Shown in pieces: positions 45,638-53,923 of a stretch of 64,000 bases of DNA (position 1 is the stretch's first letter; each line of letters begins with the position of its first letter). A model generated the notes under the pieces. That model ran no database searches and was not told where the DNA came from. It saw only the letters and a program-made list of their open reading frames with translations. Source of the stretch: Bacteroidia bacterium (GTDB lineage Bacteria; Bacteroidota; Bacteroidia; Bacteroidales; Prolixibacteraceae); contig JAPLDR010000017.1 in the NCBI GenBank assembly GCA_026391655.1, positions 36,915 to 100,914 on the forward strand, in the 5' to 3' direction. Position numbers and translations under genes: made by a program.

Positions 45638-45967
45638 ATTTTACACAACCAGTTACTTCCTTTTATTGTTGACATTTGTTTCGCTCCATATAATGATCGG
45701 GAAGCAATAAATGCATATTTATTCAAAATAATGATGCAAATGTTTGTGTTGATGTTTTTTTATGTTTTACTTTGGTAGATAGAAGGGAGTGTTTAAATAA
45801 ACCTAATAATCACAACCGGATGAAAAAACCAAATAGAACATCAAAAACCAATTTAATAAGTTGGCTAATTAGTATACCTTTTCAATCCAAGGCAGAAATA
45901 AATAACCCACAAATAGGACATTTGGTATTCTCCAATCGAGTATTGTTAAACCAAATACTAAATCGAT

Positions 45968-47830
45968 ATGTATCTATTCAACATCAAATTATGGAATTTT
46001 AGAAAATTCGGGTCAGTAAATGGTATAGACTTAAATAACCCAAATTTAGACTTAAACTTCACTAATGGACTCAATGTACTTATTGGAGAAAATGACTCTG
46101 GAAAAACTGGAATAATCGATGCAATAAAACTTGTCCTAAAAACACATAGTTATGATTGGCTAAAAACAACTCATGAAGATTTTTTCAACGATTCAGCTCG
46201 CATACGAATTGAGTTAATATTTAAAGATTTGTTTGATGAGGAAGCAAAAAATTTTACAGAATGGCTTGGATGGGAGGAAAAAATATTAGAGAATGATGGG
46301 GCTACAGAAAAGGTTCAAGTACCTTACTTGAGATTAATTTATGATGTTTCACGAAATTTAAAAGATTATTATATTTTCCCAACGGATATAAAAGCTGGAG
46401 TTGATGAATCAGGGTATCCGCTCACTGCAGAAGCAAGAGAATATTTAAAAGTAACATATCTTAAACCTTTAAGAGATGCAAAAGAAGAATTGATACCACG
46501 GAAAAATTCAAGGTTATCTCAAATTTTACAAGGTCATGATGCATTTAAAGGGAAAGAAGAAACTCATATTCTAGTTGGAATATTTCGAGAATTTAATACT
46601 TCAGTTGAAAAATATTTTGTAGGAAAAGATAAAGATGATCAACCTTTACCTGAACCAAATCAAAAAGGGAAAGAACTTAAAGATGAAATAGATAGATTCA
46701 TTAAAGCATTTTATAGTACCGAAAAGGAATCAAATTTTGGAGTAGTTGGAAGTAATTTAAAAAATATATTAGAAAAACTTGAATTGTCACTTAAAGATGA
46801 AATAAATCCAGGTTTAGGCACATTGAATCGTTTATTTATGTCTTCTGAATTACTTCATCTTCAAAAGAAAAACTGGAATGGAATACGACTTGGATTAATT
46901 GAAGAATTAGAAGCGCACTTGCATCCGCAGGCTCAAATGAAAATAATTGAATCTTTACAACAAGAAAATAATATACAATTAATACTAACAACACATAGCC
47001 CTAATTTAGGATCAAAAATTAAATTAGAAAATTTAATACTTTGCAACTCAAGTTCGGCTTTTCCACTAGGCTTAGACTACACAAAACTAGCAGAAGAAGA
47101 TTATATCTTTCTTGAAAGATTCCTTGATGTTACTAAAGCAAATCTGTTTTTTGCAAAGGGTGTTATTATGGTCGAAGGTTGGGCTGAGGAAATTTTGCTT
47201 CCGGCATTAGCTAAGAAGCTAAAATCTCAAAATATTATTTCAAAAAACTTAACCGATTCAGGTGTATCAATTGTAAATATAGGCAATACAGCTTTCTTAA
47301 AATATTCGAAGATATTTCTAAGGAAAAAGGAAGGTGAAGTTTTGGATATCCCTATTTCGGTAATTACTGATGTTGATATTCCGGAATATGAAAAGACCCC
47401 AAGGGTTGATGATGATGGGAAAGTTATTAAAAATACAAGGGGTAAAACGGAATACATTTATGAAAAAAGAGAATCTGAGATTTTAATTCAAGAAACGACA
47501 GATAAAAAAGCAACTATTATATCAAAATTAAAAGGTCAAAAGGTTGACGTTTTTGTGGCACCTAATTGGACTCTAGAATATTCCATTTTAAAATCGACAT
47601 CTTTAGGCACCAAATTCTGTGAAGTCTTTAAAAAAATTCATCCAGATATAGATGAAATGGACTTTGAAAAAGAATTAGCAACTAAATTGATTAATAAAGG
47701 ACTTAATAAAACAGAAATAGCCTATGAATTGGCTCAAGCATTGGAAAGCACACCTGATTTGGTATTAGACGAAACCGATGCAGGAATAAAGTATATAATT
47801 GATGCCATAAAATATGTTTGCAATGATTAA
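45968..47830 (+). CDS. gajA: OLD-family ATP-dependent endonuclease, GajA-like
   Basis: 620 residues. The N-terminal ABC-type ATPase has IGENDSGKTG (Walker A, Gly40-Thr47), IEELEAHLHPQAQ (Walker B) and LTTHSPNLGS (switch His). The C-terminal TOPRIM domain has IMVEGWAEEILLP with Glu403 and ITDVDIPEYE with Asp468/Asp470. This is a class 2 OLD nuclease, as it is followed by a UvrD-like helicase with a 17-bp overlap. OLD plus UvrD is the Gabija anti-phage system, in which the complex cuts DNA when phage replication depletes nucleotides. The gene is strikingly A/T-rich compared with the pectin locus, which suggests acquisition. It is slightly longer than the about 580 residues I recall for the reference GajA. 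All catalytic acids are present. Confidence 0.85.
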   Translation: MYLFNIKLWNFRKFGSVNGIDLNNPNLDLNFTNGLNVLIGENDSGKTGIIDAIKLVLKTHSYDWLKTTHEDFFNDSARIRIELIFKDLFDEEAKNFTEWLGWEEKILENDGATEKVQVPYLRLIYDVSRNLKDYYIFPTDIKAGVDESGYPLTAEAREYLKVTYLKPLRDAKEELIPRKNSRLSQILQGHDAFKGKEETHILVGIFREFNTSVEKYFVGKDKDDQPLPEPNQKGKELKDEIDRFIKAFYSTEKESNFGVVGSNLKNILEKLELSLKDEINPGLGTLNRLFMSSELLHLQKKNWNGIRLGLIEELEAHLHPQAQMKIIESLQQENNIQLILTTHSPNLGSKIKLENLILCNSSSAFPLGLDYTKLAEEDYIFLERFLDVTKANLFFAKGVIMVEGWAEEILLPALAKKLKSQNIISKNLTDSGVSIVNIGNTAFLKYSKIFLRKKEGEVLDIPISVITDVDIPEYEKTPRVDDDGKVIKNTRGKTEYIYEKRESEILIQETTDKKATIISKLKGQKVDVFVAPNWTLEYSILKSTSLGTKFCEVFKKIHPDIDEMDFEKELATKLINKGLNKTEIAYELAQALESTPDLVLDETDAGIKYIIDAIKYVCND

Positions 47831-49841
47831 TGTAACTGACGCAGACATTACCTATGCCGAAAAAATCTTGTTAAAAGAAGGGCAATCCTTTGATGATGAA
47901 AGAAGAGCTTTCATAAAGGATTTAACAACACTTGATTTACAGGCTGTACCTGGAAGCGGTAAAACAACAGCTCTTCTTGCGAAACTTTTAATTTTGGAAA
48001 AGTATATGCCATTAAAGAATGGTGTTGGAGTTCTTGTTTTATCCCATACTAATGCTGCTGTTGATGAGATATATTCGAAAATAGGAAAATATGCACCTAA
48101 ACTTTTTCGTTATCCTAATTTTATTGGAACGATTCAGAGTTTTGTTGATACCTTTCTTGCTATTCCTTATTATTCCAACAAACACAAAAAGAAACCCTAC
48201 CGAATAGATAATGAAATCTATAATGAAAAAATAGAAAAATGCCTTAGTAATCTTTGGTATTATAAATATGATTTACCAAAGGATACATTAAAGCACATTG
48301 CTCACATTAAAAATGCTAATGAATCAGTATTCTATAATTACAGATTTCAAATTGATGAGGATAGGGTATTTTTAACTAAAGCACTAAATGAGGCTGAACT
48401 TCAAATAAATAAACCAAGAGGCAATACCAAAAAACAAAATTACCAAGACTATTCTGTTGTTGAAAAGAAAAATATATATGAGTGGTTTAAACGATTTAAA
48501 GTAGGCATTCTAGTAAAAGAGGAAGTTCTTCATTTTGACGATGCATATTTCTTGGCAAAACTTCATATAAAACGCCATCCAAACATTGTCAACCTTTTAC
48601 AAAAAAGATTCCATTTTACTTTTGTTGATGAAATGCAAGACATGGATATTCATCAACATGATTTATTAGAAAGTATTTTCTTTGAAAATGGTGCTTCATC
48701 TTCAATATTTCAACGTATTGGAGATATAAATCAAGCTATATACAATGGGAATTCTGTTCACATTAATGAAATTTGGAGTCAAAGAACAAATACACTGCAA
48801 ATAAGAGGTAGTCATAGAATTAATAATCGCCTAGCTCCAATTATTGAGCGTTTAGGTCTAACATCTTATGAAATATTAGGACTCAATAAAAATGATGATG
48901 GCACAGAAATAGATATTAAACCGCATATATTAGTCTTTGATGATAGCACAAAAGAAAATGTAATTCCAAGATTTGCAGAAATAATAATCCAACTTCAGGC
49001 TGAAGGTAAAATTCCCTCTCCATCAAAACATAAGTTCATGGCAATTGCCTGGCGCAAAGAACATGAAGATAGTGATAAACTAGGACTTTCCGATTATTGG
49101 AACAATTATTCAGTTTCAAACTTAAAAACTAAAATTGATTACAAAGTTTTAAAAGATTACCTACTTTTTTATGATCGGACAAAAGATACACTGGAGTCTA
49201 TAAGGAAACAGGTACTTAATGCTCTATTAAAAATCTTACGATTGGAAAGTATCTTTGATGATAATAACCGAGTCTATTCAAAACAAAAACTTTTAAATGA
49301 TTTAAAAGAGCATCATAATGAGGAATCTGAGAATTTAAAGCTTCTTATTTATAAGTGGTCAATCTCATGTATAAATGACAAGATTGAAGATGTTTATTTA
49401 TCAATTAAAGAATATGTTCCAAATTTTCTATCCCTGTTCGGAAAAACAATGATAAATTCACAGGAATTCATTGATGGAGCATCTGCTATTAACATAGAAC
49501 AAATAGAGATTATTGAACATTCAAACTTCTATGAAACAGATGATATAAGAATTGAGATTGGAACTGTTCATTCAGTTAAAGGGAAAACTCATACAGCAAC
49601 TCTTTATTTGGAAACATTTTTTCAAGGGAAATATGAATCCGAATATTTGAAAAATATGTTTTTAAATAACTCAATAAATAAAAATGGTGTTTACATTAAA
49701 CAAGCAATGAAAATGTGCTATGTGGGATTTTCAAGACCAACTCATTTGCTATGTGTTGCAATCCATATGGAAAGATTTGAAAGAGTTTTAGCGGATATTG
49801 ACAGGGGAATGTGGGAGATTATAGATTTATCTACCACTTAA
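47814..49841 (+). CDS. gajB: UvrD/Rep-like helicase, GajB-like
   Basis: 675 residues with superfamily 1A motifs: QAVPGSGKTTALLAK (motif I, about residues 44-58), LVLSHTNAAVDEI (Ia), FTFVDEMQDMDIHQHD (motif II, Asp272-Glu273, DEMQD instead of DEAQD), RIGDINQAIYNG (III), LQIRGSHRIN (IV-like), TVHSVKGKTHTATLYLET (V) and CYVGFSRPTHLLCVA (VI). It overlaps the OLD nuclease gene by 17 bp, with a second possible start at 47823 (also overlapping). It is clearly longer than the roughly 500 residues I recall for the reference GajB; the extra length lies between motifs I and II (about 90-260) and around 400-560. Its likely role is as partner or sensor of the nuclease in phage defence. Confidence 0.83.
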   Translation: MFAMINVTDADITYAEKILLKEGQSFDDERRAFIKDLTTLDLQAVPGSGKTTALLAKLLILEKYMPLKNGVGVLVLSHTNAAVDEIYSKIGKYAPKLFRYPNFIGTIQSFVDTFLAIPYYSNKHKKKPYRIDNEIYNEKIEKCLSNLWYYKYDLPKDTLKHIAHIKNANESVFYNYRFQIDEDRVFLTKALNEAELQINKPRGNTKKQNYQDYSVVEKKNIYEWFKRFKVGILVKEEVLHFDDAYFLAKLHIKRHPNIVNLLQKRFHFTFVDEMQDMDIHQHDLLESIFFENGASSSIFQRIGDINQAIYNGNSVHINEIWSQRTNTLQIRGSHRINNRLAPIIERLGLTSYEILGLNKNDDGTEIDIKPHILVFDDSTKENVIPRFAEIIIQLQAEGKIPSPSKHKFMAIAWRKEHEDSDKLGLSDYWNNYSVSNLKTKIDYKVLKDYLLFYDRTKDTLESIRKQVLNALLKILRLESIFDDNNRVYSKQKLLNDLKEHHNEESENLKLLIYKWSISCINDKIEDVYLSIKEYVPNFLSLFGKTMINSQEFIDGASAINIEQIEIIEHSNFYETDDIRIEIGTVHSVKGKTHTATLYLETFFQGKYESEYLKNMFLNNSINKNGVYIKQAMKMCYVGFSRPTHLLCVAIHMERFERVLADIDRGMWEIIDLSTT

Positions 49842-49936
49842 ACCAAAAACATTGGAAATTCGCTCTATCAATTGTTAATCCAAAACATACCAAAGAGTAT
49901 GTCTTGCACAATAATATACCTTGTTTTAATGAGGGA

Positions 49937-49964
49937 TTAGTTGTCAGTCGTTTTTAACGATAAA
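49937..49964 (+). repeat. 28-bp dispersed repeat, copy 1 (inverted relative to 63227)
   Basis: TTAGTTGTCAGTCG followed by TTTTTAACGATAAA. The reverse complement occurs at 63227-63254 with one mismatch in 28. It begins 96 bp after the helicase stop. Confidence 0.7.
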
Positions 49965-49998
49965 CCCAAAATCATAATCTCCCCTTTAATCAGGTATT

Positions 49999-50027
49999 GT
50001 ATAGACAAGGCAATGCCTTGTCTATAC
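49999..50027. repeat. 29-bp near-perfect palindrome
   Basis: GTATAGACAAGGCA, one A, then its exact reverse complement. The element belongs to the AGACAAGGCA...TGCCTTGTCT type of short palindromes, and a similar kind follows at 50128. Confidence 0.75.
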
Positions 50028-50127
50028 GCGGGTTTCCCTCTTTTATATCCCTAATCGTCAACCCGTTTACCCTTTGTTTATCTTTAATAAATGGTTGCAT
50101 TTGATGTGATGTGCAATATTGTCACGT

Positions 50128-50157
50128 TGTAAAGACGCATAATTATGCGTCTCTACA
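50128..50157. repeat. 30-bp palindrome centred on AATT
   Basis: GACGCATAATTATGCGTC (50134-50151) is perfectly self-complementary and extends to TGTAAA/TCTACA with one mismatch. It is typical of short palindromic repeats scattered between genes. The rest of the 49842-50296 gap shows no gene. Confidence 0.75.
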
Positions 50158-50296
50158 CGGAACGGTTATATGGCCTTGTGCAATTGGAATATGGCGTGAC
50201 CATCCGAAAATCTATTTGATAATTCCGGTTCAAATGGAACCATTTGTTAAAAACCGGATGTAAAATAAAACCCAATCACCAGACTCCGACAAATTT

Positions 50297-50920
50297 CTAC
50301 GCCACAGTGAACATGATAGGATCACAGAAGGCGGAAGTACCTTGCGCCATTATTGGCGCAACACGAAACCAGTATTTCGTTACAGAATTCAAACCTTGGA
50401 TCACAAAACTTGACATTCCAGAGGCTCCGGCATAGATCCAATCCGAATCGTTTTCAGGCAATACACCAACACAATATTGCCAGAGGTAAGCCCTGGCACC
50501 TGGATAAGCTTTCCTTTTTAGCAAAACCGATCCCCTCATTTCACCAGCCTGAACGCTAAACTCAGGACGTAATGCCGGCGTGGGTTGCCTTGAAATGTTG
50601 AAACCTGTACTTAAAATTGCCGCTTCGTCACCATCGGCAATTCGGTCAACATACAACGCCTCTTTACGCATCAACTTATCCCAGGCCTTTTCATTCTGGT
50701 GCATCGTAGCGGTATCTTCCGGATTTCTGTTCTGCGCAAGTACATAGCTATCTTCGAGCGCATCTGTTGCAGCTTTTAAGGCTGGTATTGTTACATCCGG
50801 AGTGGAAAATCTCGCATTTCCTGTCAGTCCAGCCTCGATATTCCTCCCCTTTATAATCTTTAAGGGAATCGAAAGCCGAATAAAATCTAGTAAAACCTTT
50901 ACTTTCTTCATATTATTCAA
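50297..50920 (-). CDS. Fibronectin-III-like protein of about 200 residues
   Basis: 207 residues (204 if it starts at the second Met, 50911). There is no signal peptide or membrane span. The N-terminal half is helical (PALKAATDALEDSYVLAQNRN; DKLMRKEALYVDRIADGDEAAIL). The C-terminal half is one fibronectin-III-like sandwich (ARAYLWQYCVGVLPENDSDWIYAG; VIQGLNSVTKYWFRVAPI). The same layout is seen in small Bacteroidota proteins of unknown role. It stands alone, on the strand opposite to its neighbours, between the Gabija operon and the 21-bp satellite. Its base composition is again like the pectin locus, so the A/T-rich island ends before it. Confidence 0.75.
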   Translation of the reverse strand: MNNMKKVKVLLDFIRLSIPLKIIKGRNIEAGLTGNARFSTPDVTIPALKAATDALEDSYVLAQNRNPEDTATMHQNEKAWDKLMRKEALYVDRIADGDEAAILSTGFNISRQPTPALRPEFSVQAGEMRGSVLLKRKAYPGARAYLWQYCVGVLPENDSDWIYAGASGMSSFVIQGLNSVTKYWFRVAPIMAQGTSAFCDPIMFTVA

Positions 50921-51018
50921 ATTAAATTTAAGTTTTTAAAAATCAACTTAATCCTATTGAATTCTTCGCCTGATGACCGGGTTTATTTTTATTGTCAAAC
51001 TGTCAATGAACTTTGGAA

Positions 51019-51414
51019 TATTTCACGGAAAAAGTCATGCATTTCCATTTTGCAAGGTCATATTTCGGCAACACGAATTCACATTGTCGCTTTGCAAGCT
51101 TACATTCCGGTAATGCGAATTAGCATTACCATTTTGCAAGCTGACATTACAGTAATGCGAATTAGCGTTGCCCCTTTGCTAATTGGCATTGCCATGATGC
51201 GTATTGACATTAACGTAATGCGTATTAGCATTGCCATGATGCGAATTAGCATTGCTCCTTTGTAAGCTTACATTACTGTAATGCGTATTAGCATGGTCAT
51301 GATGCGAACTTGCATTACAGCAAAGTGAGTTTGCAAAATCATGAAACAAGCTTGTTTTGTTATAATGCGAACTTGATTTATCATGATATGAGCTTATAAT
51401 GTAATATTACGGGC
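51019..51414. repeat. 21-bp tandem repeat array, about 19 divergent units without indels
   Basis: From 51019 to 51414 the sequence divides into 21-base units, most starting CATT. Two sub-types partly alternate, one with TAATGCGAATTAG or ATGATGCG and one with TTTGCAAGCT. Example unit starts are 51040, 51103, 51145, 51187, 51229, 51271 and 51313. Units differ from each other by several bases, yet the phase is never lost. One forward frame from a TTG at 50957 to 51265 reads this as 7-residue repeats (ITVMRIS, IAMMRIS), but it has no ATG start and the units continue past its stop. It could be protein-binding DNA, decayed heptad-coding sequence or structural satellite. Confidence 0.85.
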
Positions 51415-51580
51415 CTTTTCCGGTCAATGAACTATTTTGATCAAATAATATTTATGCGTGATTTATGATTTGTATTTAATTTCTTATTTAAATCAAGTTG
51501 ATATGAAACGGTTAAGTATCCTGAAACTTCAAATAATGTAAATCTTTTACAAATATAATTTCATAAGAAAGTGAAATCAA

Positions 51581-51605
51581 TACACCAAAAGGTGTATTTT
51601 TACAC
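51581..51605. promoter_or_regulatory. Operator-like nested inverted repeat before the PAS-LuxR gene
   Basis: TACACCAAAAGGTGTA (51581-51596) is followed by a second overlapping symmetry, GTGTATTTTTACAC (51592-51605). A TATTTTTA -7-like element (51595-51602) lies inside, 24 bp before the start codon at 51629. This is the position expected for autoregulation by a dimeric LuxR protein; that role is inferred. Confidence 0.45.
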
Positions 51606-51628
51606 TTTAAATATTAATTATCTGAAGT

Positions 51629-52324
51629 ATGGATATGGATTTTATCGACCAGGAAATTGCAATTGGCCTGGCAAAACATGAAGCAAGATTCCATAAAATT
51701 ATCGTTGAAGAACTTCCGGCCATTGTATACGTCAATCGTATTGAACGTCCCGGTGATATTACTTCCATCCATAATATGTTTATGAATCAGCGCGGACTCG
51801 ATTTTCTCGGTACAACAAGTTCTGAACTCTGTAGTCGGAGGATTGATTTTTTCATGGAGATTATTCATCCTTCCGATCTGGAACTTATGGCTGTTAGTTT
51901 AAAAACTGTTTATCCTGCCGGATCAAGTCAGTTCTTTGTACCAATGCTACGCGTAAAACCGAAGGGTCGTGCCGATTACAGCTTGTTTTGTTGTTCAAAA
52001 GTTGTAATGGATACCTTCGCCGACGGGACGTTGAAAATGGTAATGGTAACTGCCATGCAAATTACACCTCCCGATCATCTTCTGCCTTCAGGCTTGCCTG
52101 AGAAGAACCGGTTAGAATGTGATATTAAACTTAGCAAGCTTACTAATCGTGAAACGGAGGTTCTGGGTTTGATTGTAAAAGGGGTGACCACCAAAAAAAT
52201 GGCCGGCAAATTATGCATCAGTTATTCAACAGCCAAGACACACCGCCACAATATATATCAAAAAACAGGGGCGAAGAATTCTGCCGAACTTACGGCGCTG
52301 GCCGTTGAAAGCGGGACGTTTTGA
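51629..52324 (+). CDS. PAS-LuxR transcription regulator
   Basis: 231 residues. The N-terminal about 150 residues look like a PAS sensor (ELPAIVYVNRIERPGDITSIH, NQRGLDFLGTTSSEL, EIIHPSDLELM, DGTLKMVMVTAMQI). Residues about 165-228 are a LuxR/GerE helix-turn-helix (LSKLTNRETEVLGLIVKGVTTKKMA in part, SYSTAKTHRHNIYQKTGAKNSAEL). There is no receiver Asp site, so it is probably a ligand- or redox-responsive one-component regulator, common in Bacteroidota. It stands alone between the satellite array and repeat-rich DNA. A nested inverted repeat just upstream may be its own operator. The target is not evident from neighbours. Confidence 0.82.
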   Translation: MDMDFIDQEIAIGLAKHEARFHKIIVEELPAIVYVNRIERPGDITSIHNMFMNQRGLDFLGTTSSELCSRRIDFFMEIIHPSDLELMAVSLKTVYPAGSSQFFVPMLRVKPKGRADYSLFCCSKVVMDTFADGTLKMVMVTAMQITPPDHLLPSGLPEKNRLECDIKLSKLTNRETEVLGLIVKGVTTKKMAGKLCISYSTAKTHRHNIYQKTGAKNSAELTALAVESGTF

Positions 52325-52385
52325 AAAACAAACAATTCGACAATTCGACAATGTGCTAATATGCCAATGGGTTAATGTGCTAATT

Positions 52386-52525
52386 GGAATGAAGTCAATG
52401 TTTTGAGATAACCCTGTAAGGGTGAAATATTTGTAGCCCGGGATAAATGATGAAAGAAGAAACCGGCGCAACCACAAAGGTGAATTGAAATGGAAATCTT
52501 CTATGCGCCGAAACATCGAAACCCC
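52386..52525 (+). repeat. Composite dispersed repeat, copy A
   Basis: Modules in order: GGAATGAAGTCAATGTTTTG, AAATATTTGTAGCCCGGG, AACCGGCGCAACCACAAAGG, and ATGCGCCGAAACATCG. Copy B at 52757-52935 has the same order. A related first module lies at about 53855-53920 and an inverted relative at 56463-56612. Short tandem ACAATTCG and TGCTAAT words lie just before it. Confidence 0.7.
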
Positions 52526-52756
52526 GAAATAATGATTTATTTTATCATCTACCTTATCTTTTGCGGCGCATACCACCTTTTCTCTTTATTTAACCTTTCA
52601 AGATGCGCCTTTTGTCGTTGGGTATCATCTTTTTCTATAAATATGTCGCACCTATGGTGCTTTTGAATGTGCTAAAAAATTGTTTCGATTTCCGGGATAA
52701 AAGTTGTTGGATTTAGAAGTAATGATATCATTACGAACTCTATTCTTCAAACAAAA

Positions 52757-52935
52757 GGTTAATTGGAATGAAATCATTGTTTTTAGAACACTCCGGAGGA
52801 GTGAGATATTTGTAGCCCGGGGTAAGAGACCGAAGGGAACGCAACCCCGGGTAAAAGATGAAAGATAAAACCGGCGCAACCACAAAGGAGAATTGAAATG
52901 AAGATCCTCTTTGCGCCGAAAGAGACGAAACTAAT
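52757..52935 (+). repeat. Composite dispersed repeat, copy B with internal CCCGGG hairpin
   Basis: Same modules as copy A plus an insertion containing GACCGAAGGGAACGCAACC flanked by AGCCCGGGGT and CCCCGGGT, which pair. Copies A and B together fill much of the 766-bp gap between the LuxR and TPR genes; the remainder (about 52530-52756) shows another GCGGCGCAT...ATGCGCC palindromic element and no gene. Confidence 0.7.
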
Positions 52936-53091
52936 GGAATCTACATATGGTCAATATAAAAACGTTTACAAAAAATAAATTTCAATTCAATGACTTGTGA
53001 AAAATGCATTACTTTTATAATGTAAATCTGAAGTTTGTTTTAACTATAATTGTTGACCTTAATTGAATAACTACGACTAACCTTTAGTAAT

Positions 53092-53781
53092 ATGATGCTT
53101 AAACGAATTCTGTTATTTAGTTTTTTACTCCTTCAGTTTGATGCTTTTAGCCAGGTTTATAATGTGTCTGTTGATGACAGAAATAAAGCCATCGATCTGA
53201 CAAATCTGGCATTAAAAAAAATAGAGGGAAACAAATTAGATGATGCAATTTCTTTTTTAGTTAAGGCGATATCCATTGATTCAGTATTTCGACCCACCTA
53301 TTTACAACTTTATAAAATCTGTTTGTTAAATAACGAATACTCAAAAACGCTCATCCCGTATATAAAGAAAGGGCAAAGAGTTTTTATGGAAGACGATGAG
53401 TTATCCTATTATCTTGGAGAAATATACAGAATAAACTCAGATCTGAAGAATGCACTATTGGAATATAATGCGGCCATTAGCTATAGTAAAACAAACGGAG
53501 AGGATTTTCATTTGGTTCATTATTATTACTTTAACAGAGGGAATTGTTATTATAAAGCGGATTTACTTGATTCGGCTATTGTTGACTATTCCTATGCTTT
53601 AAAACTAAAACCTGATTATTCATTTGCTTATTTGAACAGAGGCATTTGTTTATACAGAAGAGGAAAACCAAAAGAGGCTTGTGTTGACTGGCAAAAATCT
53701 GACGAGCTTGGATGTGCTTCAGCAATGGAATATCTTGAGAAATATTGTAAGAATAACAACTCAAAGCCTGACAAACAATGA
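53092..53781 (+). CDS. Secreted TPR-repeat protein
   Basis: 229 residues with a signal peptide (RILLFSFLLLQFDAFSQ, about residues 4-20). About four to five tetratricopeptide units follow: AIDLTNLALKKIEGNKLDDAI (in part), ELSYYLGEIYRINSDLKNAL, YYFNRGNCYYKADLLDSAI and FAYLNRGICLYRRGKPKEAC. The last unit ends in GDKLGCASAMEYL-like sequence (DELGCASAMEYLEKYC). TPR proteins of this size are periplasmic or outer-membrane scaffolds. There are no operon partners, and repeat DNA lies on both sides. Specific role unknown. Confidence 0.75.
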   Translation: MMLKRILLFSFLLLQFDAFSQVYNVSVDDRNKAIDLTNLALKKIEGNKLDDAISFLVKAISIDSVFRPTYLQLYKICLLNNEYSKTLIPYIKKGQRVFMEDDELSYYLGEIYRINSDLKNALLEYNAAISYSKTNGEDFHLVHYYYFNRGNCYYKADLLDSAIVDYSYALKLKPDYSFAYLNRGICLYRRGKPKEACVDWQKSDELGCASAMEYLEKYCKNNNSKPDKQ

Positions 53782-53854
53782 AAATAATCCAATATCTCTG
53801 AATCTATATTCTGGTTGCGCCTCTTGTTGCTGGGTATCTTTGTTTCGGCAATGA

Positions 53855-53920
53855 GAAAATGTGTTAATACGCCAATGTGTTAATATGCTAATCGGAATAG
53901 CGTCAATGTTTTGAAATGTC
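53855..53920 (+). repeat. Dispersed repeat module resembling 52346-52410
   Basis: AATGTGTTAATACGCCAATG through GTCAATGTTTTGA parallels 52346-52410 (AATGTGCTAATATGCCAATG). GCGCCTCTTGTTGCTGGGTA just upstream parallels 52607-52628. Confidence 0.6.
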
Positions 53921-53923
53921 ACT

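Larger units (their letters stand above)
44600..45967. other. Gene-free mosaic of repeats between the pectin locus and the Gabija operon
   Basis: 1.37 kb without a supportable gene. It holds two near-identical 103-bp direct repeats, a third partial copy of their CCCCCTTT/AAAGGGGG end (about 45015-45075), a 55-bp inverted repeat, a GCGCAA/TGCGCC dispersed element and a perfect 18-bp-arm hairpin. Base composition becomes A/T-rich after about 45650, ahead of the defence genes. A short frame at 45772-46002 overlaps the nuclease start and has no recognisable feature. Confidence 0.8.

Noticed and set aside
45772-46002. 76-codon frame overlapping the OLD nuclease start as a third defence gene
   Set aside because: No recognisable motif, poor start context, Asn/Ile-rich composition as expected from A/T-rich DNA, and a 35-bp overlap with the nuclease; Gabija needs only two genes.
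50957-51265. 102-codon protein made of heptad repeats over the 21-bp satellite
   Set aside because: Starts only at TTG, has no plausible leader, and the 21-bp units continue beyond its stop; treated as satellite DNA, with coding left as a hypothesis.
51019-51414. CRISPR array
   Set aside because: Period is 21 bp with no alternation of conserved repeat and unique spacer; all positions are mutually similar.
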